The notes: a model not told the origin generated them from the sequence alone. A stretch of 64,000 bases of DNA from Cognatundibacterium squillarum (GCF_014652435.1 NZ_BMYU01000004.1:248001-312000); one strand, 5' to 3'; counted from the first letter of the stretch, positions 8,930 to 16,964 are shown. Made by a program: numbers and translations.

Positions 8930-9970
8930 TCAGCGCGGCATACGAACGACGGCTTCTGCCACCGCGTGCGAATGTCCATGATGATCATGGGCATCGTGAT
9001 GATGATGGTGGTCGTGATGCGTGCAGCCTGCGCCATGCACATGCTGATGCTCGTGCTCATGTTCATGCGCATGGTGTGCATGGTGTGCATGTGCATCTGT
9101 ATGTTCATGACCGTGATGGTGATGATGATCATCCGGTCCATGGTGATGCGGCCCCATACCGTGTTCAGCTGCAAAGCTGCGGAATTTACAGCCATCACAA
9201 GCCATCATGCCTTGCGGCGCACCGTGCTGCAGATCATGCACACGCGTCTCCAGCAATTCGGTGATTTCTTTTTCAAAACCAAAATACGAAGAAGCGGCAA
9301 AGCGAATCTGCGGATATTGCAAACGCAGATGTTCCACCTGACGCTGTATGCGCTCGATTAATGTACCGGTGAACAGGTAATACGGCAGAATCACGATCTG
9401 CGTCATGCCTAGCAAAACCTGACGCTGCACCACGCGTTCGATACGCGGATGCGTGATGCCGGTAAAGGCCAGATCCACCAGTTCGTGATCTCCCTCTTCC
9501 ATCAGCCAGCGCGCCATTTTTGCCATATCCCCATTCGCCTGACGATCTGAAGAACCACGCCCCAGCACAATCACACCGGTGGTACGCGGGTCTGGCATAT
9601 CCAGCTTATTCATCGCTTTGCGCAAATGCCGTTTCAGAATATTCAGAATCGGATCGCAAGCCGTCAGATGCGGTGCGTACAAGAATTCGGTGGCAGGATG
9701 CCGCGCACGCGCCTGTTCGATAGCAGCCGGAATATCCATTTTCACATGGCCAGCCGCATTCAGAATCAATGGCAGCACATACACGCGCTCTCCCTTTGCA
9801 GCAGCACGGTCCAGTCCCAGATCCATAGGCACATCAGAAAATTCGATGAAACAGACTTCGATCTGCCATTCAGGGCGCTTAGTGCGCCACTGATGCGCGA
9901 ATTCTTCAATTTCCAGATTGCCGGAAACTTCGCGGGAGCCATGTCCCACCAGTAAGATGCATTCTTTCAT
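8930..9970 (-). CDS. cbiX: Sirohydrochlorin cobaltochelatase, long CbiX with histidine-rich tail
   Basis: Inserts cobalt into sirohydrochlorin at the entry to the cobalt-early pathway. 346 residues: two tandem chelatase-like domains (about 1-125 and 130-250) and a histidine-rich tail. The N-terminal domain has LLVGHGSR (histidine near residue 9) and LILNAAGHVKMDIP (second histidine). In the second domain the matching position reads VLGRGSSD, so it lacks that histidine and is probably structural. After a Cys-pair (ACDGCKFR) the tail has about 34 histidines in 66 residues near its end, with Asp and Glu interspersed, which should bind divalent metal and may store or deliver cobalt; the role is inferred. 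ATG overlaps the cobM stop (9967-9970). Confidence 0.93.
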   Translation of the reverse strand: MKECILLVGHGSREVSGNLEIEEFAHQWRTKRPEWQIEVCFIEFSDVPMDLGLDRAAAKGERVYVLPLILNAAGHVKMDIPAAIEQARARHPATEFLYAPHLTACDPILNILKRHLRKAMNKLDMPDPRTTGVIVLGRGSSDRQANGDMAKMARWLMEEGDHELVDLAFTGITHPRIERVVQRQVLLGMTQIVILPYYLFTGTLIERIQRQVEHLRLQYPQIRFAASSYFGFEKEITELLETRVHDLQHGAPQGMMACDGCKFRSFAAEHGMGPHHHGPDDHHHHHGHEHTDAHAHHAHHAHEHEHEHQHVHGAGCTHHDHHHHHDAHDHHGHSHAVAEAVVRMPR

Positions 9971-10833
9971 TCTGTTGCCTTGAGGGTAGATTGATCTGCG
10001 ACGGCTGCTGTACCGCCGTGGTCTGCGGTGACGGATGCTTTACGGAAGCGATGCGTAAACGCCGGATCATAAAGTTTGGAACGGATCAGCTGATCCCAGT
10101 GCCGCGCACCCAGCGTGGGGCTGGCAATAATCATGGCCTGACTGTGAATCTGCTGTTCACGGCACAAAGCCTGTATCGTTGAAATCGTGCCACGCACGAC
10201 TTTTTCTTCGCCGGGCCAGCTAGCTTTCTGCACCACCACCATCGGTGCATCCTCTGCCCAGCCCGCAGACCGCAGCTCGCGGCAGACTTTACCCAGTAAA
10301 GTAATACTTAAGAAAATACACAGTGTGGTGTGATGGGATGCCAGTGCCGCCAGTGATTCGCCTTCCGGCATCGGGGTGCGTCCTTCCACCCGCGTCAGAA
10401 TCACGGTCTGCGTGACTTCCGGCAGTGTCAGACTTTCGGTTGCGGCAGCGGCAGATGCCATAGCAGATGAAACGCCCGGTACCACGGCAATCTCAATACC
10501 CGCCTGATCCAGCGGCTGTATCAGCTCAATTAGCGCACCGTATAAAGACGGATCACCGGTTTGCAAACGCACAACCGTGGCATGACGACTGGCTTGCAAT
10601 TGCAGCCATGCCGACATTTCTTCCAGCGTCATATCTTTTGAATCGCGGATCTCGCAATGTTCCGGTGCCCAGCGCGTGACAGCTTCACTGACCAGCGAAC
10701 CGGCAAACAACACTGCACCGGCACGTGCCAGCAAAGCCCGCCCCTTCACCGTAATCAGTTCAGGATCACCCGGACCGGCACCGACAAACCAGACCTTACC
10801 GGGCAAGCCCGGCTGTTCATCAAACTGCTTCAT
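9967..10833 (-). CDS. cobM: Precorrin-4 / cobalt-precorrin-4 C11-methyltransferase
   Basis: SAM-dependent tetrapyrrole methylase acting at C11 (CobM/CbiF). KVWFVGAGPGDPELITVKG near residue 15 is the family's N-terminal signature, LQTGDPSLYGA near residue 95 and VVPGVSSAMASAAA near residue 120 complete the substrate/SAM pocket. 288 residues, slightly longer than usual because of a C-terminal tail of about 30 residues. The ATG overlaps the stop of the CbiM-like permease (ATGA at 10830-10833). Second gene of the riboswitch-controlled operon. Confidence 0.94.
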   Translation of the reverse strand: MKQFDEQPGLPGKVWFVGAGPGDPELITVKGRALLARAGAVLFAGSLVSEAVTRWAPEHCEIRDSKDMTLEEMSAWLQLQASRHATVVRLQTGDPSLYGALIELIQPLDQAGIEIAVVPGVSSAMASAAAATESLTLPEVTQTVILTRVEGRTPMPEGESLAALASHHTTLCIFLSITLLGKVCRELRSAGWAEDAPMVVVQKASWPGEEKVVRGTISTIQALCREQQIHSQAMIIASPTLGARHWDQLIRSKLYDPAFTHRFRKASVTADHGGTAAVADQSTLKATE

Positions 10834-11480
10834 ACACGTGCTGACCAGCGACCTTCATCCAGACAAACACGCATCCAGCGCGGCAGTTGCGGACGCTGAC
10901 GCAATACGCGAAACACCGATAACAAGGCCAGCGTCATGACAGGCTCAGCAGCGACAACCAGCAGATACGATGCGGCAAACTGCAGCCACGCGCTGAACGG
11001 CGTTGCCACCTCAGCCATGCTCAGCCAGAACGCCACCATCAGCGTGACACCGCTGTAATAGACCGCATCCAGCTTCAGAATACGCTGCCAGTTCAGTTCC
11101 GCTGTCTGTTTGCCGAAACGCCAGTGCACCACCGTCAGCGGAATCACCAGACTCAGGGTATTCACCGCCAGATGCACCATATCCTGCGGTTCAAAAATCA
11201 GTGCCTGTAAAAATAAGCCGATGCCAAAACCCAGCATCGCGGGCAGATAACCAAAGCTCAGATACACCGGCATTGCACCGATGAAATGCAGTTCAGACGG
11301 CCCCACCTGCATGTGGAAAGCCTGCATGAACATCGAAAAAAATACCGCTGCCAGCGCTGTGCGTATCCACAAGCGCGGCTGACGCAGCCAGCGTGGCAAC
11401 ACACGGAGATAGACCAGCGCCGCAGTAGCAGCCGCAAGGCTGAGTTTAACGGGCGCAATAAGACCGGGTTCGATATGCAT
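10830..11480 (-). CDS. CbiM-like energy-coupling factor permease (probable cobalt uptake)
   Basis: Polytopic inner-membrane protein, 216 residues with about six hydrophobic segments. It begins MHIEPG, where the N-terminal Met-His is the known metal-binding feature of CbiM/NikM S components, and GPSELHFIGA near residue 60 supplies the second conserved histidine motif. I start at the ATG at 11480 (AAGGA seven bases upstream) rather than the longer frame to 11531, because the family needs His at position 2. First gene after the cobalamin riboswitch, consistent with cobalt import regulated by B12. No CbiN, CbiQ or CbiO partner is in the window, so transport energetics are unclear. Confidence 0.85.
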   Translation of the reverse strand: MHIEPGLIAPVKLSLAAATAALVYLRVLPRWLRQPRLWIRTALAAVFFSMFMQAFHMQVGPSELHFIGAMPVYLSFGYLPAMLGFGIGLFLQALIFEPQDMVHLAVNTLSLVIPLTVVHWRFGKQTAELNWQRILKLDAVYYSGVTLMVAFWLSMAEVATPFSAWLQFAASYLLVVAAEPVMTLALLSVFRVLRQRPQLPRWMRVCLDEGRWSARV

Positions 11481-11734
11481 CCTGATTCCTTCGTGAAAAA
11501 CCACAGTCGGACAGCAGGAATGCGCGCGCACCTCGCCTGATCAGCAATCAGACAGACGCAACGAACGATCCCGGCCGCACACCCGCGGTCTGGTTTAAAA
11601 AGGCAATCAGGGAAGGAAAATATGGAGGTCCGGCAGTGACCGGAATTTGCTGAACAGGCAGAACTCCGCCATCAGGCAGAACTTCTGAAATCTGAACACC
11701 GCATGCATCGCCCTCCGCGATTAGCCCGTTATTG

Positions 11735-11920
11735 CTAAGGCCGGTATCAGGACTCAGAAGCGGTATCACCGCACGTTGCGCCTTCCCATGTTTTCACACA
11801 GTGGCATCCTGCAACGTGTTAACTTCTTTACCTTTGCGGGGGCAGTGCCGGAATAGCAGTCTAAAGACTACGCACCGGCTTCCCGTTTACTTTTGCCCGG
11901 ACAGGCAAAACACCATTAGC
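11735..11920 (-). promoter_or_regulatory. Cobalamin riboswitch upstream of the cob operon
   Basis: On the minus strand the conserved cobalamin riboswitch landmarks appear in order: GGGAAGCCGGTG (11873-11884), a CTGCCCCCGCAA core (about 11834-11845), a GCCACTGTG segment (about 11797-11805) and a B12-box-like GAGTCCTGATACCGGCC (11739-11755). The operon's first start codon is about 255 bases further on. Binding of adenosylcobalamin should lower expression of the whole cobalt uptake and corrin operon. The expression platform (11481-11735) shows no obvious terminator, so control may be translational or via a longer-range hairpin. Boundaries are approximate. Confidence 0.9.
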
Positions 11921-12099
11921 AGTGCGGATTGTAAACGAATTTATTTGAGATACAAATATATCAATCAACTTTTCAGGATTGGTAGTCGCCTGTTCTGGAG
12001 CAGGCAAGCGGACAATTCGGGGGAGCAGCAAGCGATGGAGGATCCCGACAACATCACCGGCTCTGCGCTTCAGCGAGTCGCAAAAGCACGTTTTTTAGC

Positions 12100-12190
12100 T
12101 CACCAGGGCCCAAATGCGGACTTCAGCACAGCGATCCGGCTGTCGTCGGCAGAAAGTCCGGACTTCACAAATTGCCGGATGACGAAAATT
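12100..12190 (-). repeat. Dispersed intergenic repeat, copy 1
   Basis: Copy of the window's six-member intergenic repeat family, inverted relative to the copies at 27.9, 31.9 and 38.4 kb. The 20-base core (12142-12161) reads GTCGTCGGCAGAAAGTCCGG, with related flanks such as AAATGCGGACTT. It is the only structure I see in the 400-base gap between the riboswitch (11.92 kb) and the next gene (12.33 kb). Confidence 0.75.
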
Positions 12191-12329
12191 GCACAGCCTT
12201 TCCTGAATTCGCGTGTCCGCAGGGTGCATGGTTCCGTACGTTGTTCCGGATAAACCTGAAGCGCATTTTGATTGTTCATCCTGAACCCGGACCATTGCTT
12301 CAGGCATGTACACATTACTCAAAGAAGCA

Positions 12330-12911
12330 TTAAGACTTGGCAACATACTCCGTCACTTCCGTGACCAGTGCTTCTCTCAGGTGACGAACTCGCCCGATTA
12401 CCTGACGAATGACAAATGCAAAAAGCAGCCCCAGAGGCGTACCCAGCATCATATGAGCGACACCCACAACCTCCGAATCCAGCGGTTGAACTGTTCGGGC
12501 CGATGCAGAGTAGGTGAAGCGCATACTATGACTATCGAGGTACTCCACGCGGACGCGCTGTTGCTCAGGTGAATGTGATTCGACCTGATATTCCCATGCG
12601 AGATCGGCAGTCTTACCAGTGCGGCCGGACAGTAACAGCGTCGCATCAGGATGCATTGCAAAGAACTCCCGGACTTCACTTAACAGAACAGCTTCAGGAA
12701 GCTCGCCTTTTTCCCGCTCGATCAACACCGTGAAACTCGCATGAGGTGCTTCACCGCGCTCCATGCTGCGTGAGCATCCGGTTTGCATGCAGACCAGTTC
12801 CATGCCGATGCGAGAGCCAGCCAAAAAGCTGACCGGCATGAACCACACTGAACCTATGATCGCCAGAGCCACACTCAACGTCTTATTAATGAAGGTTACT
12901 TGCATTTGCAT
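12330..12911 (-). CDS. Hypothetical membrane protein with two terminal helices
   Basis: 193-residue protein I do not recognise. It has a hydrophobic segment near the N-terminus (about residues 10-32), a hydrophilic central region of about 110 residues that could be periplasmic, and a second hydrophobic segment near 150-170 (GTPLGLLFAFVIRQVIG), followed by a basic C-terminal helix. The topology resembles a small sensor or anchoring protein without a catalytic motif. Two close ATG codons exist at the start (MQMQ); no strong ribosome-binding site precedes them. It lies alone between an intergenic repeat and a bidirectional terminator, in the accessory zone after the cobalamin operon. Confidence 0.6.
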   Translation of the reverse strand: MQMQVTFINKTLSVALAIIGSVWFMPVSFLAGSRIGMELVCMQTGCSRSMERGEAPHASFTVLIEREKGELPEAVLLSEVREFFAMHPDATLLLSGRTGKTADLAWEYQVESHSPEQQRVRVEYLDSHSMRFTYSASARTVQPLDSEVVGVAHMMLGTPLGLLFAFVIRQVIGRVRHLREALVTEVTEYVAKS

Positions 12912-12942
12912 TGCTGACGTTCGCTTTCAATGTATAGAGACG

Positions 12943-12979
12943 TAAAAAAACCAGTAAGGAATTCCCCTTACCGGTTTTT
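12943..12979. terminator. Bidirectional hairpin terminator
   Basis: Arms CCAGTAAGG and CCTTACCGG flanked by an A run on one side and a T run on the other (plus strand), which works in either direction. It separates the 12.3-12.9 kb gene from the cluster beginning at 13.2 kb. Confidence 0.65.
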
Positions 12980-13192
12980 CAAGTTGTAACTGCCGCGAAA
13001 TTTTATAGCGCTTGAAGAGCTTTGCAATAAAGCTGAAAATTCCGACGATCATTTTTTTTACTCTGTCTGGGTGCGAGCTACCACTGCCACCGCTACTTCG
13101 ACATTGTTGAGTTTTTGCGGAGCGGCGCCAGGAAACATTGGTTTATGGGAATTCGCCCTTGCGAGACTACGCTCAATCTCCCTGCTCGCCGT

Positions 13193-13732
13193 TTAACGCT
13201 GCCAGCGAGCTTTTCCGGCTAAATGAGTAAAAAAACGCGACAATAAAACAATTCCGGTAGACTGAATTATTACAACAATCAACACGCTGAACCAAATCGC
13301 TAAGGCATCGCCAACACCGCCATTAAATAACCGAATCATTAATTCAAACAGTATATTTAAATTTTCATCAAGTTTATCTGGTAAAAACTTCACTATTACT
13401 GCCGCGGGAAAAATTACCGGAAAATACGAGATAGCAACAACGATCTCAACACCTTGTGAATGAGCCCAATTTTTTACGTGTCCTGCGAAAGAAACAAACA
13501 GTAGCAAGTTTGATGTATTGGCAATCATCCAAAGAACCGCCATTTTCTTAAACGAGCGACGCTCTTCAGAAAAGAACATGCATAAAATCCATAGCAACCA
13601 AATGAGGGAAACGTAAAAAAGCAGGAATACGGAAAAAGAATAAATTGCTTTTGTTATTACACTCAATAATGAAAATACGAGACCGAGAAGCACCGCAAAC
13701 CGGGTAAATCTGTATATTGAATAAGTGGGCAT
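13193..13732 (-). CDS. Hypothetical multi-pass membrane protein (possible immunity-type protein)
   Basis: 179 residues, with about five hydrophobic segments (near 10-30, 33-52, 68-86, 94-115 and 150-170) and no catalytic motif; not recognised. The same family is present as a decayed copy at 16.95-17.34 kb: both share the segment RFTR...LLGLVFS.LSVIT and MIAN.SNL. An 89-bp inverted-end element lies 22 bases upstream of both copies. Its position among RHS tip remnants suggests it could be an orphan immunity protein, which is inference. After its TAA stop (13193-13195) the same frame stays open for a further 44 codons of protein-like sequence to a stop at 13058, so this stop may be premature. 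Confidence 0.6.
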   Translation of the reverse strand: MPTYSIYRFTRFAVLLGLVFSLLSVITKAIYSFSVFLLFYVSLIWLLWILCMFFSEERRSFKKMAVLWMIANTSNLLLFVSFAGHVKNWAHSQGVEIVVAISYFPVIFPAAVIVKFLPDKLDENLNILFELMIRLFNGGVGDALAIWFSVLIVVIIQSTGIVLLSRFFTHLAGKARWQR

Positions 13733-13754
13733 ATTAAATTAACTCTTAAAGAAG

Positions 13755-13843
13755 CGCTGATTTAGTCCTTTTTTCGCTGTCGAGCCAGGCATAAGTGGTT
13801 GATTTTTAAAGAAACTGATTTCCGTGAGGCGAATAAATCAGCG
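13755..13843. repeat. MITE-like element with inverted ends, copy 1
   Basis: 89-bp sequence starting CGCTGATTTA and ending TAAATCAGCG, an exact 10-base inverted repeat. Interior blocks GAGCCAGGCATAAGTG and CTGATTTCCGTGAGGCGAATAA are shared with copies at 14481 and 17354. An extra AAATCAG half-site inside could form an alternative hairpin. It lies immediately upstream of the membrane protein gene at 13193-13732 (minus strand). Confidence 0.75.
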
Positions 13844-13848
13844 GTTCC

Positions 13849-14424
13849 CTAGTAGGTCGCCCTATCTTGGTGGTCCTGTCTCGGAATTTCTTTCGGATGA
13901 AAACTGACAGAAACCAAACAGCCAGGGTTTCTGTCCATAAATTCAAAAGTTATGCGTCCCCATCCCGAATACTGGACATAAAGCGTGCTATCCATTTCCC
14001 CATGTCCACGCTTACCCACTTCAACTTTTAACTCAGCAAAACGAGATCGCAGTTCTTTCTTTGGTATACATGGACCTTCAAAATCTATGAGCAATAAATC
14101 TGCCACATCAGTATTTTTCGGAGTCCGTAATAAAATTTTTGGGATTACCACACCATCTCCCAGCTTAATTAAATTCCCTTCCCAATAATTAAAATTAGTA
14201 GACGAACTACTTGCCGAAAATGGTGTTCCAAAATAATCATAAATTTTTTTATTCTCAAAAGACTTCAATGCCATTACGCCATCTACAATCTCCCACGCAG
14301 ACTTCAGTTTTTCGGCATGTGATTCTTTAGGAAAATTTACACATCCTGCCAATAACAAATTAACCAATAGTACTGAAACGGCACTGTATAAAAAATTACT
14401 TTTTTTGCGGAAAATACTTTTCAT
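13849..14424 (-). CDS. Hypothetical lipoprotein
   Basis: 191-residue predicted lipoprotein I do not recognise. The N-terminus is basic, followed by a hydrophobic stretch and a lipobox LLAGC with the lipidated cysteine near residue 28. The mature part is mixed polar with two further cysteines (GPCIPKK and NPGCLV) that could form a disulfide. I choose the ATG at 14424 (GGGGA five to seven bases upstream) over the GTG four codons earlier. It sits between two copies of the 86-89 bp inverted-end element and among RHS remnants; a periplasm-facing immunity or adaptor function is possible but not shown. Confidence 0.65.
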   Translation of the reverse strand: MKSIFRKKSNFLYSAVSVLLVNLLLAGCVNFPKESHAEKLKSAWEIVDGVMALKSFENKKIYDYFGTPFSASSSSTNFNYWEGNLIKLGDGVVIPKILLRTPKNTDVADLLLIDFEGPCIPKKELRSRFAELKVEVGKRGHGEMDSTLYVQYSGWGRITFEFMDRNPGCLVSVSFHPKEIPRQDHQDRATY

Positions 14425-14480
14425 ACCAATCCCCACAACATTGTTAACAATTTTTGTTTTCAGGTGAGATTTAAAAAATT

Positions 14481-14566
14481 GCTGATTTAATTTTTTTTCG
14501 CCATCGAGTCAGGCATAAGTGCTTGATTTTCAAAGAAGCTGATTTCCGTGAGGCAAATAAATCAGC
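14481..14566. repeat. MITE-like element with inverted ends, copy 2
   Basis: 86-bp copy of the element at 13755, starting GCTGATTTA and ending TAAATCAGC. Shares GAGTCAGGCATAAGTG and GCTGATTTCCGTGAGGC blocks, with a few substitutions. Located 57 bases upstream of the lipoprotein start at 14424 (minus strand), the same relative position as the other copies. Confidence 0.75.
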
Positions 14567-14605
14567 ACCCCTAATTTAGCAAAAAATATTAAATATCACA
14601 TCTTA

Positions 14606-14773
14606 TTAATTTCTCGAAATAACAAAAAGCACAATAAATGCTATTCCAATTAGCGTCCAGGATATTAAGTCAATCATTGGTGAAGAGAAAGGCCATACTG
14701 TCAACCTGTAACTAATGCCAAACATAACCAATACAGAACAGATAAAAACAAGAGTCAATTTTATTATTTTCAT
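14606..14773 (-). CDS. Small two-helix membrane protein
   Basis: 55-residue hydrophobic protein with two predicted helices (about residues 4-22 and 32-52) joined by a short loop with WPFSSP; no recognised family. Start taken at the ATG at 14773, which gives a typical MKIIKL membrane start; AAGGAG lies 11 bases upstream, a slightly long spacing. A degraded relative of its middle part is visible near 16505-16545 (GAGAATGGCCACACTGTTAA compared with GAGAAAGGCCATACTGTCAA here), pointing to local duplication within this accessory zone. Confidence 0.5.
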   Translation of the reverse strand: MKIIKLTLVFICSVLVMFGISYRLTVWPFSSPMIDLISWTLIGIAFIVLFVISRN

Positions 14774-14817
14774 TTGGCAGCGACTCCTTAAATACACAAA
14801 CGTCATAGCGCATTAAT

Positions 14818-15183
14818 TCAAGATGAATGCGGAAAAAACCAAAAAAAATAATATAGTGCCAAAAGAATAAAGTATTGCAAGTATTTAGGCGCCTGATCAA
14901 CCTTGAATTTTGCTGCATATATTAGCCAGAAAAAAATACTCAGTAATACGAATGAGCCCGGCAAAAACACTGAATATCCGGGTGATCTTTTCTGAACCGC
15001 TGCTAACAAAGTGAAACCTAAAATAATCGCGACGATAACATTATCTCGAACATCGTATGCCAAAACTACTTTCGCACCGCAGCTCCGGCAATGATCAGGT
15101 CGCATGAATGGTATTAATCCACGTAATACCTGAGTGAACTGAATTGTTTTTTCCCCGCAAGCAGGGCAGCTGTACGATCGCAT
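14818..15183 (-). CDS. Zinc-ribbon membrane protein, hypothetical
   Basis: 121 residues. The N-terminus has a zinc-ribbon pattern: CPAC near residue 6 and CRSC near residue 33, spacing typical of small rubredoxin-like knuckles. It is followed by three hydrophobic segments (about 48-62, 71-90 and 103-118). Proteins of this build are commonly annotated as DUF983-like or zinc-ribbon membrane proteins of unknown role, but I cannot assign a family firmly. Same strand as its neighbours, separated by 12 bases from the start codon region of the next small membrane gene, so they may be co-transcribed. Confidence 0.6.
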   Translation of the reverse strand: MRSYSCPACGEKTIQFTQVLRGLIPFMRPDHCRSCGAKVVLAYDVRDNVIVAIILGFTLLAAVQKRSPGYSVFLPGSFVLLSIFFWLIYAAKFKVDQAPKYLQYFILLALYYFFWFFPHSS

Positions 15184-15318
15184 ATGATTAACATTTAAAA
15201 ATGACTATTTGATACATGCGCATTTTCGAAGCGCAAGGGGCAAACATCTACTGCAGCGAAACGTCAAGGTATAGCCCGTAGTTGAATGCGACAAGGCCGT
15301 TTTTGATATGTTCGACAC

Positions 15319-15789
15319 TCATCTGCTGCTCACAATTTCCTGGTAAGCCTGTTCGTTCTGTTTCTTCCAGAACGGATCTTTCGTGCGGCTAACAGCAACA
15401 TCAATTACCTTCATCAGATCGCGATCTCCCGCGACGTCATAGCTTTTTTGGATAGCCATTTGCTCAATCACGAGCAAAATATCCCTGGTCGTTGCATCGC
15501 TGCGTGAATGAGATAATTTCTCCTTCAATAATCCAGCTGCCTCCCGTCCTTTTTTTGCGAAGGGTATGGCCAAATGAACGGACGGCGGTTCTCTCGTCTG
15601 ACATCCGCAAATGTAGATCGCATATTGCGTTTCTACATCCTGCTTGATGAATTCATCTGCCTGAGAAGTGACAGGCTTGCGGAAGAAAGTATCCGCAAAT
15701 GCGGAACAATTCAAATGCGACAAATCATCATTTTCCGTAGTGCAGGCTGAAATCAGCATCATAATCAACAGCCATTTTATTGATTGCAT
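15319..15789 (-). CDS. Predicted lipoprotein fused in frame behind an RHS tip (possible immunity protein)
   Basis: The last 156 residues of a longer open frame look like an independent lipoprotein: a basic start MQSIKW, a hydrophobic stretch and lipobox LISAC, then a soluble domain with a CGC pair and no known motif. The ATG at 15789 is preceded by GGGGG at about six bases, so it can start on its own. It directly follows the metallopeptidase-like RHS tip without an intervening stop. In polymorphic toxin loci a periplasmic lipoprotein after the toxin is often the cognate immunity factor; that reading is inference. Just downstream a 24-codon open frame overlaps its stop as ATGA (15319-15322) and may be the remnant of a further gene. 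Confidence 0.55.
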   Translation of the reverse strand: MQSIKWLLIMMLISACTTENDDLSHLNCSAFADTFFRKPVTSQADEFIKQDVETQYAIYICGCQTREPPSVHLAIPFAKKGREAAGLLKEKLSHSRSDATTRDILLVIEQMAIQKSYDVAGDRDLMKVIDVAVSRTKDPFWKKQNEQAYQEIVSSR

Positions 15790-15795
15790 CCGCAT

Positions 15796-16497
15796 CCCCC
15801 ATTTGCTTTTGTAAGTTCCATACGAATCTGCATTTTGCTTAGCGTATGCTTCTTGTTCATAAGGACTTTCAGCATACCCGTTTCTAGTTGACCAGGTATA
15901 ACTAATCCCATTCATTCCATTTCTATATTGACCGACATGGATAAGCTCGTGCCCTAAGAGTGCAATTCCAGTTGCCGTATTTCCATCATAGACACCAGGA
16001 CGAAAATAAATATCATTACCCCTTGTTATGCCATCGTAATCTTTGCCCAGATACCACGGCACTTCCCCATCATGCACGTCGGCGTTACCTAAATCCACTT
16101 CAGGAATATAAGGTGAAAGGCACTTTTTTTCACGTTCAGTCAAAGGTCGCAAACCAGAAGGGTCGGTCAAGCTTAATGGACTACCATTTACATACCCAAA
16201 CAAATTCAATCCCCCCTCTTCACCAATCGGATCCCGGCTTAACCTGCGCCCGACACGCGGATTGTATGGCCGGTACCAGGTCAGGTTTAATCCACTGGTT
16301 TCATGCTGCCACATACCTGCGTAGCCAAGCTGGCCTGTTACGCCACTGCGGCTGACAATTGCGCCGTAGGCACTGTAATCCTGTGTACCTAACAATTTGC
16401 CATTAGCATCAGTGACGTAACGCACACTGCCCAAATGATCACGCTGGTAATAAATGACCGGTGCCTGAGGTTTATTTGCACGCCATTCGCCGTTAAG
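15796..16497 (-). pseudogene. Orphan RHS C-terminal tip with HExxH metallopeptidase-like toxin domain
   Basis: C-terminal end of an RHS-repeat polymorphic toxin without its body. The last RHS repeats are visible (DHLGSVRYVTDANG, then GEEGGLNLFGYVNGSPLSLT and DPSGL, the conserved core end after which toxins vary). The variable tip that follows (about 115 residues) contains GHELIHVGQYR, an HExxH zinc site, and a downstream SPYEQEAYA glutamate that could be the third ligand, as in DUF4157-like tips. Upstream the frame is closed by a TGA at 16498-16500 and no RHS body is present in the window, so it is a displaced or decayed tip; only alternative TTG-type starts exist. Downstream it runs without a stop into a lipoprotein sequence. 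Confidence 0.75.
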
Positions 16498-16565
16498 TCA
16501 AACACTGGAGACGAGAATGGCCACACTGTTAATCTATAAACTGTAGCTGAGATCGTAAACACGTT

Positions 16566-16964
16566 CTAAGGCAAGTTGATATGATATATCCATGCGCCGC
16601 TAGTGAAACCAAGGATTGCACCAGCAAGTACGGAAATCAGAACTAAGGGTATTGATGCTGAAAGAAGCGCCGCAAATACTAATCCGGCGGTAGCTCCAAC
16701 TAATCCACTAAGAGTCATTCTTTTTGTTTTTGAATAATTTCCATTTATATCAATTACAAAAAATATTCCTAACGCAAGTCCCGCTACACCACCAGAAAGA
16801 CATTCCCGCCACATCGCCCTCACTTCCCAATCTGTCGCGGCAGCAGCAACGAAAATCCCTAACACGCCAACCAAGAGGCAAATTGCGTATTGGTTAGCCA
16901 GTATTTTTCTGATCAATCGATTTTTCGCATCGAACCCAACTTCCTCATTTTTCGGAACATTCAC
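16566..16964 (-). CDS. Hypothetical four-helix membrane protein
   Basis: 132 residues with four clear hydrophobic segments (about 28-45, 55-72, 84-100 and 104-125) rich in glycine and alanine. The only start available is a GTG at 16964, with GGGGGCGA just upstream. The start overlaps by 20 bases the end of a short frame that ends WTIGGECECSEK, resembling a toxin C-terminus coupled to a membrane immunity protein. No family recognised. Downstream the region 16435-16565 holds only remnants (part of a duplicate of the 14.7 kb gene). Confidence 0.5.
   Translation of the reverse strand: MNVPKNEEVGFDAKNRLIRKILANQYAICLLVGVLGIFVAAAATDWEVRAMWRECLSGGVAGLALGIFFVIDINGNYSKTKRMTLSGLVGATAGLVFAALLSASIPLVLISVLAGAILGFTSGAWIYHINLP

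Noticed and set aside
8960..9140. Tandem-looking CATGGTGTGCATG-type DNA repeats, first considered as a CRISPR or satellite
   Set aside because: They are codon repeats for His, Ala and Glu in the CbiX tail, in frame and without spacers.
12927..13052. 41-codon minus-strand frame (MIVGIFSFIAKLFKRYK start)
   Set aside because: It reads straight through the hairpin terminator at 12943-12979, has no ribosome-binding site of note and ends in hairpin-derived sequence.
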